DNA from: an uncultured Bacteroidia bacterium | Lineage (GTDB): Bacteria > Bacteroidota > Bacteroidia > Bacteroidales > Prolixibacteraceae | Assembly: GCA_903923905.1 (NCBI GenBank) | Contig: CAIXZH010000047.1 | Location: 1-64,000, forward strand | Length of the DNA: 64,000 nt | Reading direction: 5' to 3' | Part shown: piece by piece, positions 33,971 to 43,110 of the stretch | Numbering within the stretch: the stretch's first letter is position 1 | Layout: every line of letters starts with the position of its first letter | Translations under genes and position numbers: made by a program | Notes under the pieces: model-generated | The model's database searches: none | Told to the model about the DNA's origin: nothing | Seen by the model: the letters and a program-made list of their open reading frames with translations, nothing else

Positions 33971-35170
33971 TTACATGATTACAGGACCTAATTTCTTTCG
34001 TTTCAGGAATGATTCGACGTTGAAGAGCATGGTGAAACGGATCGTGTTGGCCAAAGGGTTATTGTGCTCAAATGGTATTAAATACGAAACATCAATCGCC
34101 GCAACATTCAGTTTCACCCCTACCCCGGCAGTAAAATATTTCAGGTTTCCCTTATACTGCGATTCATTAAAGTAACCAGCTCTTACAGCAAACTGCTTCC
34201 TATACCAATATTCAGCACCCAAAGAGAGGGTAACTTCCTGAAGCTCCTCTTTCATCCCGCCCGGGGCATCAGTGAATGAACTAAAGATGCTGCTTATCAC
34301 AGATTTACTTGAATTATTGTCGGAAATGACGTTCCCGGAAGCATCAACCCTGTTCACCGGAGTCGGAACAAGCAGTTTATTTAAGTCTATCGAAAGTGAG
34401 AAAGAACTGGAATCCCCTAAATCAGTGGTAAAGGTGGTACCCAGCTTCATATTGGCCGGCAGAAATTCCTTGGTCGTCCCCTGATTGTAGGATATCTTCG
34501 AACCCATATTGGAAAAATTAACCCCTGCAGCAATCGAATTTTTTGAGCCTTCCTTTCCCAGTCTGCTTTGATAATAGAACGAAACATCAGTGGCAAATGC
34601 ATTTCCAGCACTGAATGTCTCAGCACCGGTCTGGGTACTCGCAAAACCGCCAGAAAGATCCGAATGAATATAACGTAACGATACACCACCTGAAAAATTA
34701 TCACTCAGCCTCCTGGAGTAACTAAAATCAAGGGCGAACTCACCCGGACTTATACTTCCCACATTTGTTTTATCTACTGAAGTGAGATTAACCTGCCCCA
34801 TGGTAAAATAACGGAGTGAGGCACCAACTGCCTGAGTAGGATCAAGCTGATAAAATCCTGAGAGATAAGCAAGGTTAACATCCTTTACCAACTGGCGCAA
34901 CCAGGGGGTAAAAGAGAGCGAAAATCCCCACTTCTCCCCGTCAAAGGCAAATTTCGAAGGATTCATGTATTGAGAATTTGCATCCGGAGAGGTGGCAGCA
35001 CCAACATCCCCCATGGCGCCATGACGGGAATCTGGTGTAATGGTCAGAAATGGAACAGCGGTAGAAATGGGATTATAACGTACAACCTCCTGGGCAATCA
35101 CAGCCGTTTGAACAATACCCATTAAACAAAAAAAAGCGAATAGAAAGAAAAGGTTAGTCCTGAATTTCAT
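33971..35170 (-). CDS. porV: Type IX secretion system outer-membrane protein PorV
   Basis: This 399-residue protein has a signal peptide (MKFRTNLFFLFAFFCL...VIAQ) and a mature N-terminus containing NPISTAVPFLTITPDSRHG and MGDVGAAT, the hallmark of PorV/LptO. The remainder shows alternating beta strands of a FadL-like 14-stranded barrel, ending PLANTIRFTMLFNVESF. PorV shuttles T9SS cargo from the translocon to the attachment or processing complex by binding the C-terminal sorting domain. I chose ATG 35170 rather than ATG 35182 because it starts a standard signal peptide; the longer form adds only MTLS. The giant repeat gene follows on the same strand after a 211-bp gap filled with short repeats, so a shared transcript is possible. 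No terminator is seen between them. Confidence 0.9.
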   Translation of the reverse strand: MKFRTNLFFLFAFFCLMGIVQTAVIAQEVVRYNPISTAVPFLTITPDSRHGAMGDVGAATSPDANSQYMNPSKFAFDGEKWGFSLSFTPWLRQLVKDVNLAYLSGFYQLDPTQAVGASLRYFTMGQVNLTSVDKTNVGSISPGEFALDFSYSRRLSDNFSGGVSLRYIHSDLSGGFASTQTGAETFSAGNAFATDVSFYYQSRLGKEGSKNSIAAGVNFSNMGSKISYNQGTTKEFLPANMKLGTTFTTDLGDSSSFSLSIDLNKLLVPTPVNRVDASGNVISDNNSSKSVISSIFSSFTDAPGGMKEELQEVTLSLGAEYWYRKQFAVRAGYFNESQYKGNLKYFTAGVGVKLNVAAIDVSYLIPFEHNNPLANTIRFTMLFNVESFLKRKKLGPVIM

Positions 35171-35182
35171 GGATAAAGTCAT

Positions 35183-35700
35183 TTGAAGAAGGTTAGTAAT
35201 TACAAATGTTTACTCACTATAGCACTCAGAAGAAGCAGGATAGCAAAAGCTATAACCAAAGGTAAAAAATTTAATTCAGAATATTTAAAAAACAACAAAA
35301 TATATTTTTTTAAGTTAATATAATCAAAGAATGTTTCCGCTACAAGGGGATTACAGCAAAAATAAACATTGGTATTTATTGATTAATTATCTTAAAAAGG
35401 CAAAATCATTATCATTAAGTAGAGTTACAAATGCAGACATTCCATGATAGGTGATAATATATCATGGATGACAATAGTACGCTCTTCACAGGCTGCATTC
35501 GGGGCGAAATCTGATTATAATTACCTGGCTATTGATCTTCAGGAAGTGTAGAAAAAAATGTCGGGTTCCAAAATATTCTAAACACAATAAATTAAGGATG
35601 AATTGCAAAAAAGACTAAATTTACTGCTTAAGATCTGAGAACATTACCTATATACCTGTTTTCGGGGTAAATCCTCTCTTTATATTAAAAACACTGCATT
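35183..35700. other. AT-rich gap upstream of porV, no gene seen
   Basis: This 518-bp stretch has poly-A/T tracts and stops in all frames. It should hold the porV promoter on the minus strand; a TATTTTTG box on that strand near 35360 has no matching -33 TTG, so I do not call it. No RNA gene or repeat is evident. Confidence 0.5.
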
Positions 35701-35998
35701 ATGAAGAATACATTCACACAATTAGCTTGCGGTATTCTGCTCCTGGGATTTGGATTGGTTATTACCACTTCCATTCAAATTTAAAAAGTATCCCTTCTAT
35801 ATGATTTACCCGGAGGAAATGGATTTGATAAACCAATTGGTGCAGGTAAACTATTCGGTTAAACCAGACAATGAATTAAGATTTTTTTATGCGGTAAAAG
35901 GGGCGAATGAAAAAATAGATATTGCCAATCATAACGTTCCATCAGGTTTTAAGCGGGAAGGTTTTTACGTGGCCGAATGGGGCGTAATCACAAAGTAG
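35701..35998 (+). pseudogene. Small exported protein broken by a frameshift
   Basis: ATG 35701 opens a 27-residue ORF, MKNTFTQLACGILLLGFGLV..., that looks like a signal peptide or membrane anchor and stops at 35784. Overlapping it in another frame, from about 35760 to 35998, is a coding-like stretch with KKYPFYMIYPEEMDLINQLV and ending FYVAEWGVITK. Joined by a single shift near 35755-35780 they would give a secreted protein of about 98 residues. I do not recognise the family. It could be a decayed gene, a sequencing error, or two unrelated short ORFs. It lies alone between the porV upstream region and tRNA-Ser. Confidence 0.4.
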
Positions 35999-36139
35999 AC
36001 GCTGAGAATTGGGATTTTAGGGCACTTTCACCTGACTTAATCCAGGTTTGCCAAAACATTGAAAAAAATTGCTCGTTCTACAGCTTTCGTGAGTAAAAAG
36101 ACATTAAAAATACATAATAAATTGATATTGAATAATTTG

Positions 36140-36226
36140 CGGAGAGAGTGGGATTCGAACCCACGGTACCGTTACCAGTACAACGGTTTTCGAGACCGTC
36201 CCATTCGACCACTCTGGCATCTCTCC
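36140..36226 (-). tRNA. tRNA-Ser (anticodon CGA)
   Basis: Reading the minus strand, the acceptor GGAGAGA pairs with TCTCTCC followed by discriminator G. The anticodon stem ACGGT/ACCGT closes the loop CTCGAAA, giving anticodon CGA (codon UCG). A long class II variable arm (TACTGGTAACGGTA) precedes a T arm GTGGG-TTCGAAT-CCCAC. CCA is not encoded. It stands alone, with no neighbouring tRNA. Confidence 0.95.
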
Positions 36227-36286
36227 TGAATGAATGTTTTGTTTAGCAACGTGTAAAATTAAGAAAATCTTTGGTATTTGCCCAAT

Positions 36287-36340
36287 AGTCAGAGCCCGAC
36301 TTTGAGTCGGACCCTGAAGTGTGCCAGTCGGGCTCTGACT
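36287..36340. repeat. Perfect 15-bp inverted repeat with 24-nt loop
   Basis: Left arm AGTCAGAGCCCGACT (36287-36301) and right arm AGTCGGGCTCTGACT (36326-36340) are exact reverse complements. The loop contains TTGAGTCGGA, which can also pair with the left arm. There is no T-run, so it is not a typical terminator. It resembles REP/BIME-type palindromic elements. It lies 60 bp from the 5' end of tRNA-Ser. Confidence 0.85.
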
Positions 36341-36494
36341 GTTGAAAACAGTTTTCAATTTTCGTCCGGTTATTGGCAGCTGTTTTAAAATACATTAATC
36401 ACGAATTAATTATTCTAATCCATTTCCTTTTATCGAAAATTAGTTTTAAATTTAAATATCATTAAATTTTACTTAATTTAAATTTGTTATAAAC

Positions 36495-36962
36495 TTGAAA
36501 AACAACGTCTCCATCGTCATTAATGACGAAGCCATGAATCATATCCAGGCTGGCCTTGATATGATTCATTCGAATTTACCTAACCTCATCACACTTACGC
36601 CTGAACAGCGGCGTGCACTGCCCAAAATGGGAAATAAAACACAGGCTTTTGTATCTAAATCCATTGATTATGCCCGGCAAAACCCTGATGTCCTCCCTAA
36701 ATATCTGGATATTACTGAATATGCTAAAGATGTCGACGCATTTAACCGGCTTTTTCAAATTGCAGCACCGGCCCAAAAACTAGTTGAGGAAGTTGACGAC
36801 ACTATGTTAATGGTCGGAAGTGAAGCTTACACTGCATCTCTGGCCTTTTATAGCGCCCTTAAATCTGCCATTGCGGCAGGGGAGGTGGGTTTAAAAAGTG
36901 TTTATGACGATCTTTCAGCACGTTTCCCGGGAAGACCAACCACCAAACTTCCAAACGCTTAA
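36495..36962 (+). CDS. Conserved hypothetical protein, 155 residues
   Basis: Soluble, mostly helical protein starting with a short strand (NNVSIVINDEAM) and containing LTPEQRRALPKMGNKTQAFV and ARQNPDVLPKYLD, ending in a PGRPTTK tail. There is no signal peptide or membrane segment. I believe proteins of this kind recur in Bacteroidota, but I know no function for them. The start is a TTG; a TAAATTTG box at 36479-36486 lies immediately upstream without a clear -33 element, so a later start at ATG 36534 cannot be excluded. The gene stands alone, between the tRNA-side inverted repeat and the restriction gene, with 462 bp of non-coding DNA after it. Confidence 0.7.
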   Translation: MKNNVSIVINDEAMNHIQAGLDMIHSNLPNLITLTPEQRRALPKMGNKTQAFVSKSIDYARQNPDVLPKYLDITEYAKDVDAFNRLFQIAAPAQKLVEEVDDTMLMVGSEAYTASLAFYSALKSAIAAGEVGLKSVYDDLSARFPGRPTTKLPNA

Positions 36963-37424
36963 GCTAAATTTATTGGTTCACTTTCGTTGATCCCTTACCA
37001 ACTAAATAACTTCGCCATTGCAGATATTTTATTCCCCGCCGAAGAAATATGCGACTAAGCCGGACTTATTTTACTGAATTACGGACTCTTTTTGTTGGTT
37101 TTTCAAGTTTTTCCGGAGAAATCCGTAGACAAACTATTGGATACCAAAGATATTTGCAAAAAAACCGGAGTAAAATTCAATGGCCTTAATATACCGTTGT
37201 AGTTTGCCGGAGAAATTAAGGTGAATGAACATAATCGGTAATTCGGCACCGGTTTTTCCAATCAATAACTTCCAAATAAAATCACGATTATATCTGAAGT
37301 AATCAATACTATTGATAAATTTGAACGCCGATCCAAATACTATTGATTTTAATGTTATTGAATATTTTTGTACAAAACATTATTCATCATTTAACTTAAA
37401 AATAGAGCTACAATAAACCAAAGG
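36963..37424. other. Gap upstream of the restriction gene
   Basis: No gene is seen in 462 bp. AATACTATTGAT occurs twice about 30 bp apart (near 37307 and 37339). A TATTTTTG box at 37363-37370 with TTG at 37343-37345 (17-nt gap, slightly short for the Bacteroidota consensus) may be the promoter of the gene starting at 37425. Confidence 0.4.
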
Positions 37425-40343
37425 ATGAATAAAGTAACCTTCCAAACCTTATTAAACTCCTTCCGAAAACTGGCTTACTCCGAACGTGACAAAGGCGATA
37501 AGTTTGAGCGCTTAATGCAGGCTTACCTTCAAACGGATCCCAAATATGCATACTTATTCAAAAACGTATGGCTTTGGAGTGAATTCCATGGCAAGAAAGA
37601 TCTGGGTGGACAGGATAATGGTATCGATTTAGTAGTGCTCACCATTGAAGGTGATTACTGGGCCATTCAATGCAAATGCTTCAGTGAAGATACCTACATT
37701 GATAAACCTGCAGTTGATTCGTTTCTTTCGATGTCGAGCAGGGAATTTAAAAATGAGAATTATCAAACGGTGAGCTTCTCGCACCGGCTATGGATTTCGA
37801 CTACCAATAAATGGGGCGCCAATGCTACGGAAGCCATCCGAAATCAAAACCCGCCCGTTACGCGATTAAATCTTACCGATTTACAGGAAGCTCCTGTCGA
37901 TTGGGGAAAATTGCAATTGGGGATTACGGGCGAACATTCACGGACCCCAAAGAAAGAGATTAGGCCGCACCAGAAAGCGGCACTGGATAATACCCACGAA
38001 TATTTCAAAACAGCCAACCGTGGTAAACTGATTATGGCATGCGGTACCGGCAAAACCTTTGTATCGCTCCGAATTGCCGAGCATGAAACCAACGGCACAG
38101 GTTTGATCTTGTTTCTTGTCCCATCCATATCACTCCTGGGGCAGACTTTAAGGGAATGGACAGCTGATGCCCGGGAACCCATTAATGCAATCTGCATTTG
38201 CTCCGATCCCGAAATTTCGCGTAAGAAATCGAAAAATGATGATTCAGATAGTTTCAGCATTATTGATCTTGCACTTCCGGCTTCAACCGATGTAAAAAAC
38301 ATTGTCCATCAATTTAAGCAGTTACGTAAAATTGAAGGTGCCGGAATGACAGTTGTTTTTTCGACTTACCAATCAATTGATGTTATAGCACGCACACAGA
38401 AGGAATTGATCAAAAAATCGGACGGATATGGCATTTTCGATTTGATTATCTGCGACGAAGCACACCGCACAACGGGAGTGACACTCGACAATGAGGATGA
38501 ATCGGCCTTCGTAAAAGTTCACGACAACGATTTTCTGAAGGGACGAAAACGGTTGTATATGACCGCCACACCGCGTCTTTACAGTGATGATGCTAAAGGG
38601 AAAGCGGCACAGGCCGAAGCCATTCTTTGTTCAATGGATGATGTGTCCCTTTATGGCGAAGAGATGTACCGGATTGGTTTTGGAGAAGCTGTCGAACGCA
38701 ATCTGCTAACCGATTATAAAGTGTTGATTCTTACTCTAAGTGACCAGGATGTGCCACCTGCCGTTCAAAAGATGATCGCCAATGACGAAAACGAAATCAA
38801 TAGCGACGATGCCTCAAAACTGATTGGTTGCATCAATGCGTTGTCGAAACAAATACTGGGCGATGAGGGGATTCTCAAAGCATGCGATCCTGAACCGATG
38901 CGCAGGGCAGTTGCATTCTGCCAGAATATCGCGATCTCAAAAAAGATAACTAATACATTCAATAGCACCACCTCTGTCTATATCAATTCGTTGCCTGTAA
39001 CCAAGAAAGAACAGATGGTATCGGTCGCATCGGAGCATATCGATGGGACGATGTCTGCGCCAAAACGCGATGAATTGCTGGGATGGCTCAAAGATGGGGG
39101 CGATAATCCAACCGACTGCCGGATTCTGACCAATGTTCGGTGCCTAAGCGAAGGGGTCGATGTTCCTACACTCGATGCCGTATTATTTCTGTCGGCACGC
39201 AACTCGCAGGTGGATGTAGTACAATCGGTTGGACGTGTGATGCGCAAATCACCAGGCAAAAAATATGGATATATAATTATTCCGGTCGTTGTTCCTTCGG
39301 ATGTGGAAGCCGACAAAGCATTGAATGATAACGAACGTTATAAGGTGGTTTGGACCGTATTGAATGCGCTTCGCGCACATGACGACCGTTTCAATGCCAC
39401 AGTAAACAAAATTGAACTCAACAAAAGCCGGCCGATGCAGATCCTTGTCGGACGGCCCGAATATACCTTCGAAGACGATGGGTTACCCATTGCTGCAGAA
39501 CCGCAATCCGGATATTCGAATCAGACGATCAGCCAGCAAATGGCATTGCAATTCGAACAATTGCAAAACATTGTTTTTGCGCGAATGGTGCAAAAGGTAG
39601 GCACGCGTAATTATTGGGAACAATGGGCAAAGAGTGTGGCTGATATTGCAGAACGGCAAGGCGAACGCATCAACCGGTTGATTAAAGAAGTTGTGACCCA
39701 CCAGCAGGAATTTGCCAATTTTTTGGGTGGTCTGCGTAAAAACATCAATCCGGGTATTACCGAACAGGAGGCGGTTGAAATGCTTTCGCAGCACATCATT
39801 ACCAAACCGGTTTTTGAGGCATTGTTCGAGGGATATTCGTTTGTGAAAAACAATCCCATTTCGGTGTCGATGCAAACGATGCTCAACCTTCTTGAAGGCG
39901 ATTCAATAGAAAAGGATACCGAAATATTGCAGAAATTCTACGAATCGGTCAGGATGCGTGCCGCAGGTATCGATAATGCCGAAGGTAAACAGCGGATTAT
40001 TATTGAGCTGTACGACAAGTTCTTTAAAACCGCTTTCCCAAAAATGGTTGAGAAACTGGGGATCGTTTATACACCGGTCGAAGTGGTCGATTTTATTATC
40101 CATTCCGTAGACCATGTGTTGCAAAAGGAATTCGGCAGAACCATCTCCGACGAAAATATTCATGTGCTTGATCCATTTACGGGAACGGGAACTTTCATTA
40201 CGCGCTTACTGCAAAGTGGCCTGATCAAACCCGAAGACCTGGAGCGCAAATACAAAAACGAATTACATGCGAATGAAATTGTATTGCTCGCCTATTATAT
40301 TGCCGCAATTAATATCGAAAATGCGTACCATGATATTATCAAA

Positions 40344-40850
40344 GGGTTTGGGGAACAGGGTATGGGGTTTGGGGAACAGGGTATGGGGTTTGAAAACAAA
40401 ATAAATGATCATGACAACAATCAACTCATTCAAAGATCTGATAGTTTGGCAGGAAGCAATGAACCTGGTAGAATTGATCTATCTGAGTTCTCAAAGCTTT
40501 CCGAAAGAGGAAATTTACGGATTGACAAGTCAGATGCGACGAGCAGCGGTATCGATACCGGCAAATATAGCGGAGGGATACGGCAGGAAAACACGGAAGG
40601 AATATCTTCAGTTTCTGTCAATATCAAATGGGTCACTCACGGAACTGGAAACTCATCTATTGATAGCCCATCGGATCAAGTATCTGGAATACCAAACATT
40701 GGTAAAGATTCAGAATCAAATTCAGTCAGTAGGTCGATTAATGACAGCGCTACGGAAAGCATTAACCCCACGCCCCAACCTCTAAACCCAATTCCCCAAA
40801 CCCAATACCCCAAACCCAATACCCCAAACCCAATACCCCAAACCCAACAC
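40344..40850 (+). mobile_element. IVS-like element A: four-helix-bundle gene between G-rich and C-rich complementary repeats
   Basis: The left end is a 21-bp G-rich repeat (GGGGTTTGGGGAACAGGGTA plus T) present twice plus a partial copy, at 40344-40392. The right end (about 40766-40850) is C-rich, with unit AAACCCAATACCCC repeated about three times and looser copies before it. The two ends are imperfectly complementary, sharing GGGTTTGGGG/CCCCAAACCC, so they could close a long stem around the ORF. This layout recalls intervening sequences of bacterial 23S rRNA, which encode the same protein family inside a stem. Here the host is a protein gene, and part of it is missing. The mechanism of movement is unknown. 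Confidence 0.7.
40411..40785 (+). CDS. Four helix bundle protein (23S rRNA intervening-sequence / S23 family)
   Basis: This 124-residue protein carries family signatures: NSFKDLIVWQEAMNLVELIY near the start, then FPKEEIYGLTSQMRRAAVSI, PANIAEGYGRKTRKEYLQFL and a C-terminal helix with IQNQIQSVGRLMTAL. The family includes proteins encoded by intervening sequences in 23S rRNA genes and is structurally related to the Avd accessory protein of diversity-generating retroelements. The biochemical role is unclear; basic surfaces suggest nucleic-acid binding. I prefer ATG 40411 over ATG 40405 because the family usually begins shortly before the SFKDL motif. Its stop codon lies at the start of the C-rich arm. 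The gene looks intact while the surrounding restriction gene is broken. No reverse transcriptase lies nearby. Confidence 0.9.
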   Translation: MTTINSFKDLIVWQEAMNLVELIYLSSQSFPKEEIYGLTSQMRRAAVSIPANIAEGYGRKTRKEYLQFLSISNGSLTELETHLLIAHRIKYLEYQTLVKIQNQIQSVGRLMTALRKALTPRPNL

Positions 40851-41170
40851 TCCTCTTTAAAGTTGAAAAAATGCGTTTCCCCAAAAAAGATCAAAAGGAT
40901 ACGATCATTTACAATAGCCATATCACGATCACCAACATACCAGCCGAAGCATACGAATATGTCATCAATGGCAAAAGCGCTATCGAATGGATCATGGAGC
41001 GATACCAAATCACCACGCACAAGGAGAGCGGCATCCGCAACGACCCCAACGACTGGGCCACCGAAATGGGTAATCCCCGATATATCCTCGATTTGCTGCT
41101 AAGCATTATCAACGTGATTATTCAAACGGTAGCGATTGTAAAGGGATTACCGGAGGTGAGATTTGAATAA
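40850..41170 (+). pseudogene. Detached C-terminal fragment of the type ISP-like enzyme
   Basis: In a different frame from the upstream part, residues reading LFKVEKMRFPKK, then IPAEAYEYVINGKSAIEW, NDPNDWATEMGNPRYILDLL and a final IVKGLPEVRFE match the conserved C-terminus of fused helicase/methyltransferase enzymes. ATG 40871 could initiate a 99-residue peptide. Because homology resumes exactly where the C-rich repeat ends, the right edge of the inserted element is placed at about 40850. Confidence 0.8.
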
Positions 41171-41248
41171 AATAAAGAATTGAATAATTTATAAACTGAA
41201 TTATTTGGATAATTTCACAAACTCTCAATATTTACAACTTAAATCACT

Positions 41249-41989
41249 ATGTCAGATTTTGAATATATCGTTGAGGTCCGCAAGGTTAAGAAATCCTTCA
41301 AGGAGGTGCAGGCGGTCAAAGGGGTGAGCCTTAATATAAAACCCGGGGAATTTCTGGCATTGCTGGGTCCGAACGGAGCCGGGAAAACCACCCTGGTTGA
41401 GATGATTGAGGGGATACAGCATCCCGATGAGGGTGAAATCTTGATAGCAGGTAAGCAATGGAAACACCACCAGCATGAACTGCACCAGATGATCGGTCTT
41501 TCGTTGCAGGAGACCCGGTTTATCGACAAACTCACCGCCTGGGAGACCATGCGGCTGTTTGCCAGTTTTTATAAGCTCAATTCCTATCGCGTGGATGAAG
41601 TGTTTAAATTGATTGCCCTGGAGGATAAGAAAAATGCGTATGTCGATAATTTGTCCGGCGGACAGCGTCAGCGACTGGCCTTAGGTGTCGCACTGCTGAA
41701 TCAGCCCAGAATATTGTTGCTCGACGAACCCACTACGGGTCTTGATCCCAATGCCCGTCGTGAAATCTGGAATATCCTGCTCGACCTGAAGAAAAACCAT
41801 AATACCTCTCTGATTCTTACTTCCCACTATATGGAGGAGGCTGAATATTTGTGTGACCGGATCGTCATTATGGACCAGGGGAATATTCTGGGTGAAGGGA
41901 CACTTCAGGAGATTCTGGCACTAGGCAGCGGCTACCGCTCACTTGATGAATTATTTATTTCACTCACAGGACGCCATTTGTATGAATAG
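41249..41989 (+). CDS. ABC transporter ATP-binding protein
   Basis: This 246-residue ATPase has Walker A GPNGAGKTT (about residues 44-52), a Q-loop (LSLQETRF), signature LSGGQRQRLALG, Walker B ILLLDEPTTGLD and a switch His in LTSHYMEEAEYLCDR. The sequence type (drug/antibiotic, NatA/CcmA-like, with IEGIQHPDEG) pairs with ABC-2 permeases, and the next gene encodes one. The two coding regions overlap by 8 bp (ATGAATAG), suggesting translational coupling. The substrate is unknown: lipid, drug or peptide export would all fit. The gene starts 78 bp after the restriction-gene remnant. Confidence 0.92.
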   Translation: MSDFEYIVEVRKVKKSFKEVQAVKGVSLNIKPGEFLALLGPNGAGKTTLVEMIEGIQHPDEGEILIAGKQWKHHQHELHQMIGLSLQETRFIDKLTAWETMRLFASFYKLNSYRVDEVFKLIALEDKKNAYVDNLSGGQRQRLALGVALLNQPRILLLDEPTTGLDPNARREIWNILLDLKKNHNTSLILTSHYMEEAEYLCDRIVIMDQGNILGEGTLQEILALGSGYRSLDELFISLTGRHLYE

Positions 41990-43100
41990 AATAACCAACC
42001 ATCAGCTTTACCGCTTAATTGCAGCCCATTTTATGGAGATTATCCGCGAACCGTCTGTCATCTTCTGGGGAGTCGTTTTCCCGATTCTGATGGCCTGGGG
42101 ATTGGGTATCGCCTTTACGCAAAAAGGGGGTGTGCAGGCAAAACTGGCTATTGTTAAGGAGATTATAGAGAAGGATCAGAATCACCAGACAAAACTGATA
42201 GCCTATCTCTCCACCAATGCCGTTAAGAAGGATAGCTCCTATTCCATCGTTCTGAAAAATGAAAAACTTGGGGATGCCACCCTCACCTTTGTTGAGACTT
42301 CATGGTCAAATGCCTTCACCTTAATTAAAAAAGGGAAAGTATCGGTAATTATCGAAGACCAGCCCACCGTATCGAAATATCATTTTGATCCTGCCAATGC
42401 AGAAGCAAAAGCAGCTTACCAGCTTGCATCAAACCTGGCAGCCGGCAGACAGCTTTCATATGCAGCCAATCAGTCAGATATTGAGCCGTTTACGATCTCC
42501 GGAACCCGATATGTCGATTTCCTTATCCCGGGACTGCTGGCCATGGGGATCATGATGGCCTGCAGCTGGGGAATCAGTTATACCATAATTGAACGCCGGT
42601 CGAAAAAACTTTTGCGAAGAATGGTGGCCACTCCGATGAAAAAGTCGAACCTTTTATTTGCACTGATCACGGCCCGCTTCTCAATGAACCTGGCAGAAGC
42701 ACTGTTGCTTTTCCTGTTTGGCTGGTTCTATTTTGGGGTGAAAGTTCAGGGGAGCTGGCCAGCTCTGATTGTGTTGTTTATAGCCGGGAACATTGCCTTT
42801 TCGGGAATATCAATACTGGTATCCTCGCGGACCTCAAATACGGAAGTTGGGAATGGCCTGATCAATGCCATTGTAACGCCTATGATGGTCGTCTCCGGCG
42901 TATTCTTCAGCTACCATAATTTCCCCGACTGGACATTGCCTGTGATCCAATACCTGCCGTTAACCATGATTGCCGATAGTTTCAGAAGTATTTTCAATGA
43001 AGGTGCCGGCTTCCTGGATGTCTGGCGCGAAGCGCTGGTACTTACAGTGATTGGAACGGTGTCGTTTATAATTGGATTGAAGGTGTTTAAATGGTACTGA
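41982..43100 (+). CDS. ABC-2 type transporter permease
   Basis: This 372-residue membrane protein has a first membrane segment near residues 22-42 (VIFWGVVFPILMAWGLGIAF), an extracytoplasmic domain of about 140 residues, and five further membrane segments from FLIPGLLAMGIMMACSWGIS onward, ending with a hydrophobic VSFIIGLKVFKWY. This is the standard ABC-2 (YhfE/DrrB-like) topology. The start at ATG 41982 overlaps the ATPase stop. A longer frame from 41943 would add residues overlapping the ATPase gene and is unlikely. It forms an exporter with the preceding ATPase; substrate unknown. The C-terminus is followed immediately by the G-rich arm of element B, which seems to have landed just past this gene. 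Confidence 0.88.
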   Translation: MNRITNHQLYRLIAAHFMEIIREPSVIFWGVVFPILMAWGLGIAFTQKGGVQAKLAIVKEIIEKDQNHQTKLIAYLSTNAVKKDSSYSIVLKNEKLGDATLTFVETSWSNAFTLIKKGKVSVIIEDQPTVSKYHFDPANAEAKAAYQLASNLAAGRQLSYAANQSDIEPFTISGTRYVDFLIPGLLAMGIMMACSWGISYTIIERRSKKLLRRMVATPMKKSNLLFALITARFSMNLAEALLLFLFGWFYFGVKVQGSWPALIVLFIAGNIAFSGISILVSSRTSNTEVGNGLINAIVTPMMVVSGVFFSYHNFPDWTLPVIQYLPLTMIADSFRSIFNEGAGFLDVWREALVLTVIGTVSFIIGLKVFKWY

Positions 43101-43110
43101 TTGAGGATTG

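Larger units (their letters stand above)
37425..41170 (+). pseudogene. Type ISP-like restriction-modification enzyme, interrupted; nuclease and helicase intact, methyltransferase truncated
   Basis: Residues 1-170 form an Mrr-like PD-(D/E)XK nuclease (D68, then QCK at 82-84). Residues 180-620 form a superfamily 2 helicase: MACGTGKT (204-211), DEAH (344-347), MTATP (379-383), QSVGRVMRK (motif VI). A coupler follows, then the adenine methyltransferase motif I DPFTGTGTF near residue 915. Homology stops at about residue 973, inside the methyltransferase before the NPPY motif. The frame then runs into an inserted element and ends at 41102 in a chimeric Pro/Ser-rich tail. The true C-terminus resumes in another frame at 40850-41170. 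Known single-chain type ISP enzymes (LlaGI, LlaBIII) have about 1,500-1,600 residues, so roughly 500 residues are lost, including the catalytic NPPY and target-recognition parts. Modification activity should be absent. Confidence 0.85.

Noticed and set aside
36287-36340. Terminator of a neighbouring gene
   Set aside because: There is no T-run, and the position is upstream of both flanking genes rather than after a stop codon.
40344-40850. Diversity-generating retroelement
   Set aside because: The four-helix-bundle protein is related to Avd, but no reverse transcriptase or template/variable repeat pair is present nearby.
40344-41102. Tail of the restriction protein as a genuine new domain
   Set aside because: The repeats and Pro/Ser-rich tail result from reading the inserted element and the old C-terminus in the wrong frame; the real four-helix-bundle gene and C-terminal motifs are in other frames.
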